The translations under genes and the position numbers were made by a program. Of a DNA stretch of 5,030 nucleotides, positions 1 through 5,030 are shown one piece after another. Every line of letters starts with the position of its first letter. Within the stretch, counting starts at the first letter, position 1. The DNA is from Oscillospiraceae bacterium. Lineage in GTDB: Bacteria; Bacillota_A; Clostridia; Monoglobales; WRBX01. The stretch covers positions 1 to 5,030 of the forward strand of contig WRBX01000064.1 in assembly GCA_009784335.1 (NCBI GenBank), read 5' to 3'. The notes beneath the pieces were generated by a model that saw only the letters and a program-made list of their open reading frames with translations, had not been told where the DNA came from and ran no database searches.

Positions 1-421
1 CCACCCGCTCCAGCAAAAACGAAATAATGGCGAACATTTGAAACGCCGTCTTCCACTTTCCCCACCAATTCGCCGCCACAACCTTGCCGGAAGACACCGC
101 AATCGTGCGCATCATATCAACCAACATGTCGCGGCAAATAATCACAACCGCAATCCACGCAGGAATAATGCCGGCGCCCACAAAGCAAACCAGCGCGGCA
201 ATAACCAGCAGTTTATCGGCCAAAGGATCCATAAATTTGCCGAAAGTTGTGACTTGATTGAAATTGCGCGCGATATAACCATCAACATAATCGCTGGCGC
301 ACGCTAAGGCAAAAATCAGCAGCGATGCCCATGCCCACGCCAAGCCGGGCATAGCAAAACCCACCATAAACGCGATAATTAAAACTATGCGGAAAATTGT
401 TATTTTATTTGCAAGTGTCAT
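1..421 (-). CDS. pgsA: CDP-diacylglycerol--glycerol-3-phosphate 3-phosphatidyltransferase, N-terminal part (3' end outside window)
   Basis: The 140 visible codons start MTLANKITIFRIVL and match the PgsA layout. Residues 44-69 carry the full CDP-alcohol phosphatidyltransferase signature: D44, D47-G48, A51-R52, G61, D65 and D69, spaced D-x2-DG-x2-AR-x8-G-x3-D-x3-D. In this family the four aspartates bind the metal ions and CDP-lipid. Hydrophobic stretches at about 12-42, 71-97 and 126-137 fit an integral inner-membrane enzyme. The later 'CRDML...R' and 'WWGKWKTAFQM' resemble the PgsA RD...R and GK.KT..Q segments, which favours PgsA over phosphatidylserine synthase or other relatives. PgsA makes phosphatidylglycerophosphate from CDP-diacylglycerol and glycerol-3-phosphate, the committed step to phosphatidylglycerol and cardiolipin. 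The ATG at 421-419 is chosen because AAGGAG lies 7 bases upstream. Family members are usually about 180-190 residues, so roughly 45 are missing beyond the left edge. It is transcribed divergently from the large gene to the right. Confidence 0.93.
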   Translation of the reverse strand, partial: MTLANKITIFRIVLIIAFMVGFAMPGLAWAWASLLIFALACASDYVDGYIARNFNQVTTFGKFMDPLADKLLVIAALVCFVGAGIIPAWIAVVIICRDMLVDMMRTIAVSSGKVVAANWWGKWKTAFQMFAIISFLLERV

Positions 422-428
422 TGAAATG

Positions 429-434
429 CTCCTT
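429..434 (-). promoter_or_regulatory. Shine-Dalgarno site of pgsA
   Basis: On the minus strand AAGGAG ends 7 bases before the ATG at 421-419, which fixes that start codon. It lies only three bases from the inner edge of the palindromic element at 438-581, so folding of that element in the RNA could affect ribosome access. The site is seen in the sequence; the effect on translation is inference. Confidence 0.85.
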
Positions 435-437
435 TTT

Positions 438-581
438 TTAGCACACAGATTCGCTTCGCGAATACACGAATCGCCTACGGCGATGACGGATTCACACGGA
501 TGTTTTTAACGCATTCGCGTTAAAAATATCTGTGCTAATCTGTTTAATCTGTGTGTTGCCGTTAGGCAACCTGTGTGCTAA
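438..581. repeat. 144-bp palindromic element of nested hairpins, forming the pgsA leader
   Basis: The element is bounded by perfect 11-bp inverted repeats, TTAGCACACAG (438-448) and CTGTGTGCTAA (571-581). Inside are four perfect hairpins: ATTCGC-ttc-GCGAAT (449-463), ATCGCC-tac-GGCGAT (470-484), a 10-bp stem TTTTTAACGC-attc-GCGTTAAAAA (503-526), and GTTGCC-gtta-GGCAAC (555-570). Between them run degenerate copies of a 9-10 base CACAGATT-like word, forward on the left arm and reverse-complemented on the right. CACACAGATT (442-451) is also the exact reverse complement of 546-555, so the left edge has two possible partners. There is no coding capacity and no obvious target-site duplication. It looks like a MITE-like or REP-like intergenic repeat; copies elsewhere in the genome cannot be checked here. 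Confidence 0.75.
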
Positions 582-609
582 TTAAATATAAATAGAAAAC
601 TTTTGTCAA
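581..609 (-). promoter_or_regulatory. Predicted sigma70-type promoter of pgsA
   Basis: On the minus strand a perfect -35 TTGACA (609-604) is followed by a 17-base spacer and TTTAAT (586-581), a 5/6 match to the -10 consensus. Transcription would start near 574, inside the outer inverted repeat of the 438-581 element. This gives a leader of about 150 bases consisting almost wholly of that element. The motifs and spacing are seen directly; the start point is inferred. Confidence 0.7.
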
Positions 610-718
610 AAATTTGCACATGCAACTTTACAAAAACTTAACATAACTGCCGATTTTGCTATTGACAAAGCAAAAAGATTGCTCTAATGTTCTTTTTATA
701 GGAAGGGTTTAATGCACA
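582..718. other. A+T-rich intergenic spacer with two small palindromes and a weak promoter-like site
   Basis: No gene is seen. TTGCA-ca-TGCAA (614-625) is a compact palindrome just upstream of the pgsA -35 and could be an operator. TTTTGCT (654-660) and AGCAAAA (669-675) form a 7-bp inverted repeat whose 8-base loop contains a perfect plus-strand TTGACA (662-667). Downstream of it TCTAAT (683-688) is a good -10 but only 15 bases away, while the 17-base position (685-690, TAATGT) matches poorly. A plus-strand promoter here is therefore doubtful. If used, its transcript would run through the 719-843 palindrome. Confidence 0.4.
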
Positions 719-843
719 AAAACCTCCCCTGTTAAGGGGAGGTGCCGAGTGAAACGAGGCGGAGGGGTTCGCTTTTAAGGGATTTTAAACCGAACCCCTC
801 CGACCGCCTACGGCGGCCACATCCCCTTAACAGGGGAGGTTTT
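719..843. repeat. 125-bp G+C-rich palindromic repeat element with 22-bp terminal inverted repeats
   Basis: Bases 719-740 and 822-843 are perfect 22-bp inverted repeats. A second inverted pair, GGAGGGGTTCG (761-771) with CGAACCCCTCC (791-801), lies inside, so the whole element can fold into one long hairpin with its tip at 772-790. The left end also folds on itself: ACCTCCCC (722-729) pairs with GGGGAGGT (736-743). The right-hand copy of that mini-hairpin is damaged by a single C-to-A difference at 821. Between outer and inner arms the two sides differ: the left holds GAGTGAAACGAGG (748-760), the right holds the hairpin CCGCC-tac-GGCGG (804-816). Its composition contrasts sharply with the flanks. 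It has no coding capacity and no convincing target duplication, so a non-autonomous MITE/REP-type element is likely. Confidence 0.8.
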
Positions 844-869
844 CCCCCAATTAATCGCCGCTTTCTAAC

Positions 870-933
870 TTTGTAACAGTTTTGTAACACAATTGTTAGG
901 AAATTGTTAGTAAAAAGTAGTTGATTTGTAACA
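870..933 (+). promoter_or_regulatory. Cluster of TTTGTAACA and AATTGTTAG repeats upstream of and inside the promoter
   Basis: TTTGTAACA occurs exactly three times: at 870-878, 881-889 and 925-933. The first two start 11 bases apart, and the third overlaps the -35 and spacer of the predicted promoter. AATTGTTAG occurs at 891-899 and 902-910, again 11 bases apart. TAACA-caat-TGTTA (885-898) forms an inverted repeat joining the two types. Eleven-base phasing puts the copies on one face of the helix, as expected for binding sites of a regulator. The repeats are seen directly; operator function is inferred. Confidence 0.5.
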
Positions 934-949
934 TTTCTTTTGGCATAAT
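921..949 (+). promoter_or_regulatory. Predicted sigma70-type promoter of the large exported-protein gene
   Basis: TTGATT (921-926) and CATAAT (944-949) are 17 bases apart, matching the -35 consensus at 4/6 and the -10 at 5/6. TG at 941-942 gives an extended -10 (TGnCATAAT). Transcription should start near 956, giving a leader of about 70 bases ahead of the ATG at 1029. A TTTGTAACA copy overlaps the -35 and spacer, so a protein bound there would probably interfere with transcription. Confidence 0.65.
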
Positions 950-1001
950 GGTTATATAGTGAAATTAGGTCATAAAAAAAGTTATTCTCAATTTTTAAAA
1001 A

Positions 1002-1020
1002 TGCCGAAAGGCAGAGGAGG
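1002..1020 (+). promoter_or_regulatory. Leader hairpin with GAAA tetraloop next to a perfect Shine-Dalgarno (AGGAGG)
   Basis: TGCC-GAAA-GGCA (1002-1013) forms a 4-bp stem closed by a GNRA-class tetraloop. One base later comes AGGAGG (1015-1020), the full Shine-Dalgarno, 8 bases before the ATG at 1029. This strongly supports that start codon and suggests efficient translation. The short hairpin could protect or position the ribosome site without masking it. The leader is too short and simple to recognise as a known riboswitch class. Confidence 0.7.
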
Positions 1021-1028
1021 AATTTAAA

Positions 1029-1136
1029 ATGAAAAACTCAAACCAAAAGAAGGGCTACCTGTGGAAATCAATGATAAGTTACATCATTGTTTTCGCAATG
1101 GCGCTATCCGTGTGCCCGCCGCTTTATGTGGAAGCA
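1029..1136 (+). other. Sec-type signal peptide of the large protein (residues 1-36)
   Basis: A basic N-region (K2, K7, K8, K13) precedes a hydrophobic core at about 15-28 (MISYIIVFAMALSV). A polar end follows with V34-E35-A36 before Ser37, which obeys the small-residue rule at -3 and -1 for signal peptidase I. The N-region is longer than average. The protein is therefore probably exported across the inner membrane. Confidence 0.85.
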
Positions 1137-4100
1137 TCGCAATGGACATCAAGCGGATACAACGGTTGCGCAGGGCTAGAAGTGCTGGAAAAAGCGTTGG
1201 AAAATGACCAAGCGCCGATTTTTATGATTAAGGATGGCAAAATAATGCCATATAGCGCAGTTTACTCGGCAAATGTTGGCGACACAGTTGCGCTTACATA
1301 TGGCATGCGTGATTATAACCTCTTCGGTGCATCCGGCACTACAGATGTTGGGCGTTATCGTTACGCGATGATGGGTTCATATATGAGGCTTCCTACATCA
1401 GCATGGTGGTTGGATACTGCTCGTAATGCAGGGGATTTGCAATATACCGGCTCAAATGCAAAATCCGTTGACCAACTCAAAATTGAAATTCCGGGAAGAG
1501 GAACAAAAAAAGTTCACGAATGGTTCGGCATGACAGCCGATGATTTTATAGAATTTAATGAGATGTTTTTCACTATGTCTCATTACCGTGGGGGATGGCC
1601 TGTTAATGAGGTAAAGGTTTATGAAGCAGATGTAGATGGCAATGATGGTTATGCGGCAGGAGAAAAACCTAGCAAGAATAGCCCTGAGGTTGTGGATGAC
1701 AATATGGGCACAATTTATACTGGGAACGCCATAGAATGGAGAAACGGATATAGAAATGCTATTTATGGATATAATAGCACTCGTAGCGGCAAATTCGCAG
1801 GCGAGAGAATTTGGGAAGCTATAAAAAGATCAGGAGTTGCAGCATCTAAAGAATCGTGGAGCGTTTGGTCGAAAGGGCATAATGTGGCACCCTCTCCTTT
1901 GCCAACAAATGAGGCAGGAGTTCAACCCACACCGAGTGGCAATGTAGCAACTAATTACGGCCACTGGGATGATGTAAAAGCATTAGTTGATACTCCTGAG
2001 TTTAGATGGGTTGTGTATCCATATCTATGGCTGATTGCCAAAACGAACGGTAATAGCTGGAATGATGCAAACGGAAAATTTGTTAGTAATAGAATCGTAG
2101 GCGTAAAAGAAATAGAAATCACATCCGATATGCTTGGTGTCAATAACTCATTAAATGATAATGGCCCATTGATAACAGGAGAACTTGTTAAAAAGCAATC
2201 AGGCTCCACATGGAAAGATAAAGAATGGCAAATGGTTGGAACAAAGTTAAGAGTTCTGCCCGAAGTTGAACCCGGTGAAGTGCCCGATACTAAAGAAATT
2301 GATGATAATATTTACGGAACTTTAGAAATCGGAAAAGTAGGCCAGAAATTTGAGGGTGTTAAATGGGGCTCGTCTCTAACTTTGGAAATCGCTACTAATG
2401 CTATGTCGGCCGGCACGCTCACGCATCTTGCATACAAGATTGTCGGCGGTCCGGGAGATGTAGCGGCAATGGTTGACCAAAACACCGCACAAACAATGAA
2501 GCTGGAAGCCAATGCCAACCCCACACAAAATCCGTGGACAACCCCGGGGCCAACAACTCCGCCCAGCAGCGAAGTGCCGAGCAAAGATGCACATACTATA
2601 GTGCTGGATAAAGACACACTAACTTCTCAGCTTTATTTCGAAAAGCCGGGAACATATAAGCTTCGCGTAGAAGTTTTCACAAATATTCCGGAACAATTTT
2701 GGAATGTGGGGCAGCCTTTCCCTTATAACGGAGAATATGAAGCTCTCGAAAAGCCAAGAAGTTTGGGCTTCACAACATTTGAAGTGGTTGTTGGCAAAGG
2801 CAGCATTCAACTTGTAAAAGACAATGAGGAAGTAACTTATACTAATCTAAATGCCGTCGATACTTATGCTGACAAGTTAGACTACAATGGTAAAGATCAA
2901 GATTGCACTTTATATAAAACATTACCGAAATTTAAGCATAGTGACATAACAAACGGAAGATGGTATCCGATCGCGGCCGACGATAATCAACTTTTCGAGC
3001 GCAAAAAAGTTGGAACTGTTAAGAATGTCGGCGATGAATTAGAGGGTGAAATCGGCGGCGGAAGTATATTTACTAATCCTTGGTCGGATTATCTAACAAT
3101 TCTTCCCGAAGGAGCCAAATATTCATTCACAGTTGCACCATTGGAGATTGCCGGAACATGGATGAGAAGGGTTATGGGAGTGCCGCAATACAGCACTTGG
3201 AAAAATGCAGATTATGATGTTGATTTCCCTGTTTATAAAAATGCAAATTATACAATTGACACAGCACTGTCGTTTGACACAAGTGCATTCGATGGCATTC
3301 AACCTGCTCCACAAATCACTTATCAAAAAGCAATTTGGGATAAGGAAGTTCAAGATAACTTTACCACTTTGCTAAATAATGCAATAGCTGATTTACAAGC
3401 AAAATTTGCAATTTTGGAAGGATTGCTGGCGCAAACAAATCCGCCGGCAACATCGGCTGCAATTGCTAGTGCACAAGCAGCATATAATCAAGCAGAGGTT
3501 GTGGTTGCTGAACTGGGAGAAGCACAAAAACAAGGTTTCTTCATCCCCATAGGCTCAGGTGAGAGCAATTATTCTCGCTATGAGCAAAAAGATGTGAAAA
3601 TGTATAACGGCGAAATTGATAGAACGCTTGTAACCGTTCGTGCAATTAGCTCAAACCCGAATATAGTGTTTACAGATTATAACATATTTGGCGTAACAAT
3701 CAATCCATATGCAGTATCGGCAGATTTCTACACATATCTAGATGCCAATTATCCTATAGGGCAAACAAGTTGGAATCCGCCGCCGGTGCCGCTAAGTGAA
3801 CTCGATGATGTGAAAATTATACCATCTTCATTAGTAGACACATATAAAGTAGAATTCACAGTTACAAGAACGGAAGGAACTACCGGAGATTATTTGCTTG
3901 ATAATTTAAAGATTTTGAATAGCTCGAATGAGCAAGATTTTAATTACCGGTGCAATGTTCCGGGGCCTGTTAGTGCTTCGGATAAAAACGGCAACGGCAT
4001 GCCTGACTGGTGGGAATTTGAAGTGAACGATGACGAATTCCTATCGCAATATGGCGATGAGGATAACGATGGCATTCCAAACTTCGTAGAATTCCTGTTC

Positions 4101-5030
4101 ACTTTTGCAGATGTAGAATTTGCGATTGAATATGCGGCAAAATACGGATACAATTGCAATCCGGAGCTGGATGGGCATCACTTCCCGTTGAAAAAGGTTT
4201 ACGGTGTTTCCAACACGGTGCCGGCTAATATGTCGCAATTTAAGGGAACTAATCCATGCAATGCTGATACCGACGGCGATGGATACGATGATTATTATGA
4301 ATATTTCTTCGGGCTAAGAGAAAATTATGATACAACTGCACGATTTAATGCTCACAATGCTAAGTTTAATCCGACGATTGCGGGCTTGAACAGCTATAAT
4401 ACCCAAAACCTAGATGATTCAGGGCTAACGCTAAAGCAAAATCACATTCTATGGCTAAGGGGCCTTGCGATTAACCCTGTTAAACCAAGCACAGCTGATG
4501 ATAGCTACACAGATGGCTGGAAGATTCTCGTTAGCGGCCTTGCGCAGGATGAAGATTTTGCAATAACCGATAGCAAGCTTGCAAGCGATGATTTCGATAT
4601 AACTTCGCTGGCGTTCAATCCAACGCACTCTTGCTCGAATGGCACGGCAACGGCTGCTAATGGCATGATGTCGCCGCTTGCAAAATTCACATGGTGGAAA
4701 GAAAAAGGCACTTCGCTAACAAAAGCTAATATTCTAAATCCGCTTGTGGCGTCTACCGCGGATGACGGAATCTATGATGGTTGGAAAGTTTTCTGGGAGT
4801 TCAACCCGCTTTCCGCAATTTCGGCAACGCAGATTTCGCACACAGGCAGCGGAATGACTGATAGAGCAAAATTCGATTGGTGGAAGTTAAAGGGCTATCC
4901 GCTTACCGAAGGGCGAGTGCTAAATCCAAAAGCGGCCGATACTGATGGCGATGGATGGAATGATGATGTGGAAATCGCGGCAGGAACCGACCCGCTGAAT
5001 GCGCAAAGCTTCCCGAATATTGTGCCTCCG
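1029..5030 (+). CDS. Large secreted or surface multidomain protein with C-terminal thrombospondin-3/EF-hand-like calcium-loop repeats (3' end outside window)
   Basis: This single open frame of 1334 codons has no stop and continues past the window. The start is set by AGGAGG 8 bases upstream and by an immediate Sec signal peptide (1-36). The N-terminal half (37 to about 494) is rich in Trp, Tyr, Asn and Gly and I do not recognise it. A Pro/Thr-rich linker follows (495-518), then a PKD/Ig-like end piece with the FEKPGTYKLRVEV strand pair (537-549) and TTFEVVV (582-588). Next come a beta-rich part, an Ala/Gln-rich helical segment (about 767-835), and another beta-rich part ending in GDYLLDNLKIL (953-963), which resembles the last strand of carbohydrate-binding-type sandwiches. 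From 985 six calcium-loop motifs appear. Such architecture is known for secreted or surface proteins that bind calcium and often mediate adhesion or matrix contacts; no catalytic motif is seen. Substrate and partners are unknown. A membrane anchor or sorting signal, if any, would lie beyond the window. Confidence 0.92.
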   Translation, partial: MKNSNQKKGYLWKSMISYIIVFAMALSVCPPLYVEASQWTSSGYNGCAGLEVLEKALENDQAPIFMIKDGKIMPYSAVYSANVGDTVALTYGMRDYNLFGASGTTDVGRYRYAMMGSYMRLPTSAWWLDTARNAGDLQYTGSNAKSVDQLKIEIPGRGTKKVHEWFGMTADDFIEFNEMFFTMSHYRGGWPVNEVKVYEADVDGNDGYAAGEKPSKNSPEVVDDNMGTIYTGNAIEWRNGYRNAIYGYNSTRSGKFAGERIWEAIKRSGVAASKESWSVWSKGHNVAPSPLPTNEAGVQPTPSGNVATNYGHWDDVKALVDTPEFRWVVYPYLWLIAKTNGNSWNDANGKFVSNRIVGVKEIEITSDMLGVNNSLNDNGPLITGELVKKQSGSTWKDKEWQMVGTKLRVLPEVEPGEVPDTKEIDDNIYGTLEIGKVGQKFEGVKWGSSLTLEIATNAMSAGTLTHLAYKIVGGPGDVAAMVDQNTAQTMKLEANANPTQNPWTTPGPTTPPSSEVPSKDAHTIVLDKDTLTSQLYFEKPGTYKLRVEVFTNIPEQFWNVGQPFPYNGEYEALEKPRSLGFTTFEVVVGKGSIQLVKDNEEVTYTNLNAVDTYADKLDYNGKDQDCTLYKTLPKFKHSDITNGRWYPIAADDNQLFERKKVGTVKNVGDELEGEIGGGSIFTNPWSDYLTILPEGAKYSFTVAPLEIAGTWMRRVMGVPQYSTWKNADYDVDFPVYKNANYTIDTALSFDTSAFDGIQPAPQITYQKAIWDKEVQDNFTTLLNNAIADLQAKFAILEGLLAQTNPPATSAAIASAQAAYNQAEVVVAELGEAQKQGFFIPIGSGESNYSRYEQKDVKMYNGEIDRTLVTVRAISSNPNIVFTDYNIFGVTINPYAVSADFYTYLDANYPIGQTSWNPPPVPLSELDDVKIIPSSLVDTYKVEFTVTRTEGTTGDYLLDNLKILNSSNEQDFNYRCNVPGPVSASDKNGNGMPDWWEFEVNDDEFLSQYGDEDNDGIPNFVEFLFTFADVEFAIEYAAKYGYNCNPELDGHHFPLKKVYGVSNTVPANMSQFKGTNPCNADTDGDGYDDYYEYFFGLRENYDTTARFNAHNAKFNPTIAGLNSYNTQNLDDSGLTLKQNHILWLRGLAINPVKPSTADDSYTDGWKILVSGLAQDEDFAITDSKLASDDFDITSLAFNPTHSCSNGTATAANGMMSPLAKFTWWKEKGTSLTKANILNPLVASTADDGIYDGWKVFWEFNPLSAISATQISHTGSGMTDRAKFDWWKLKGYPLTEGRVLNPKAADTDGDGWNDDVEIAAGTDPLNAQSFPNIVPP
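2511..2582 (+). other. Pro/Thr-rich interdomain linker (residues 495-518)
   Basis: The stretch around NPTQNPWTTPGPTTPPSSEV has 7 Pro and 5 Thr in 24 residues, typical of an extended, flexible or glycosylated linker. It separates the unrecognised N-terminal half from the PKD/Ig-like piece, whose closing strands lie at about 537-549 and 582-588. It could instead be a long loop within one domain. Confidence 0.6.
3315..3533 (+). other. Ala/Gln-rich helical hairpin or coiled coil (residues about 763-835)
   Basis: This part differs from the beta-like sequence on both sides. Two Ala/Leu/Gln/Glu-rich stretches, about 767-803 (with LLNNAIADLQAKFAILEGLL) and about 811-835 (with AAIASAQAAYNQAEVVVAEL), are joined by a short turn, NPPATS. 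Hydrophobic residues recur at roughly 3-4 residue spacing, so an antiparallel helical hairpin or short coiled coil is likely, possibly for oligomerisation or as a stalk. This was read by eye, not from a prediction program. Confidence 0.55.
3981..5030 (+). repeat. Six calcium-loop motifs in a C-terminal repeat region (residues 985-1334)
   Basis: Four motifs follow the TSP3/EF-hand-like loop D-x-[DN]-x-[DN]-G-x-x-[DN]-x-x-E: DKNGNGMPDWWE (985-996), DEDNDGIPNFVE (1010-1021), DTDGDGYDDYYE (1080-1091) and DTDGDGWNDDVE (1304-1315, followed by GTDPLN). Two others, TADDSYTDGWK (from 1155) and TADDGIYDGWK (from 1243), keep the frame but lack the alternating acidic ligands. The last two units also share an upstream helix-like block: residues 1218-1238 and 1280-1300 are identical at 13 of 21 positions (AKF.WWK.KG..LT....LNP), 62 residues apart. 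A looser relative of that block starts near 1138. Calcium binding is known for the family; here it is inferred from the acidic pattern. Confidence 0.8.

Noticed and set aside
38..307. Plus-strand open frame of 89 codons with His/Asn/Arg-rich translation
   Set aside because: It lies fully antisense to pgsA, whose signature motif is intact in the opposite frame; the low-complexity composition is typical of a shadow frame.
438..581. CRISPR-like array because of repeated CACAGATT words
   Set aside because: The repeats are short and degenerate, lie in both orientations, and have no uniform spacers; the layout is palindromic.
719..843. Element 719-843 as a rho-independent terminator
   Set aside because: The hairpin could in principle terminate transcription, but no gene reads into it from either side, and both ends have only a short run of four or five A/T bases. 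A repeat element explains the 22-bp ends better.
957..1028. Riboswitch in the leader of the large gene (GCCGAAAGGC resembles a piece of some aptamers)
   Set aside because: The leader is only about 70 bases with one 4-bp hairpin and lacks the other conserved parts of any aptamer class I can recall.
1029..1136. Lipoprotein signal at Cys29 (ALSVC)
   Set aside because: Val at the position before the cysteine does not fit a lipobox, and a good signal peptidase I site (V34-E35-A36) follows.
1955..4711. Several minus-strand open frames of 63-101 codons within the large gene
   Set aside because: All lie antisense to a continuous 1334-codon frame with recognisable domains, have no convincing ribosome sites, and show no protein family resemblance.
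3981..5030. Dockerin domain suggested by D-x-N-G-N-G loops
   Set aside because: There is no paired duplicated 22-residue loop-helix unit with the dockerin recognition residues; spacing between loops varies from 25 to 88 residues, as in TSP3-like stalk repeats.

Overview
The window looks like ordinary bacterial chromosome with moderate A+T richness. It holds two divergently oriented genes, both cut by the window edges, around an unusual intergenic region of about 600 bases. No RNA gene, transposase or CRISPR array is visible. The taxon cannot be fixed from sequence alone. A very long exported protein ending in 'NGNGMPDWWE' and 'DTDGDGWND..E...GTDPL' calcium-loop repeats, together with compact palindromic intergenic repeats, would suit a Planctomycetes-Verrucomicrobia-Lentisphaerae type bacterium, but that is a weak inference.

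Region 1-421, minus strand: the N-terminal 140 codons of a CDP-alcohol phosphatidyltransferase, best called PgsA (phosphatidylglycerophosphate synthase). The complete family signature D-x2-DG-x2-AR-x8-G-x3-D-x3-D is present.

Region 422-1028, intergenic: reading away from pgsA there is its Shine-Dalgarno, then a 144-bp element of nested hairpins (438-581) with 11-bp terminal inverted repeats. A near-consensus sigma70-type promoter facing pgsA follows, with its -10 at the element's edge, so the predicted pgsA leader RNA is almost entirely the element. Further right come a weak possible plus-strand promoter and a second, G+C-rich palindromic element (719-843) with 22-bp perfect terminal inverted repeats. 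Next are helically spaced TTTGTAACA and AATTGTTAG repeats, an extended -10 promoter, and a short leader whose GNRA-loop hairpin sits against a perfect AGGAGG. Both elements contain the same 11-base hairpin CGCCTACGGCG. The stem TGCC/GGCA occurs both in the first element and in the leader hairpin.

Region 1029-5030, plus strand: one uninterrupted frame of 1334 codons, still open at the window end. It encodes a large protein with a signal peptide, an N-terminal half of unrecognised probable beta-domains, a Pro/Thr-rich linker, a PKD/Ig-like piece, an Ala/Gln-rich helical segment, a further beta-rich part, and a C-terminal series of six thrombospondin-3-like/EF-hand-like calcium-loop motifs, two of them degenerate. 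It is probably a secreted or cell-surface protein of unknown function. No functional link between PgsA and this protein is evident; they appear to be neighbours with separate promoters.
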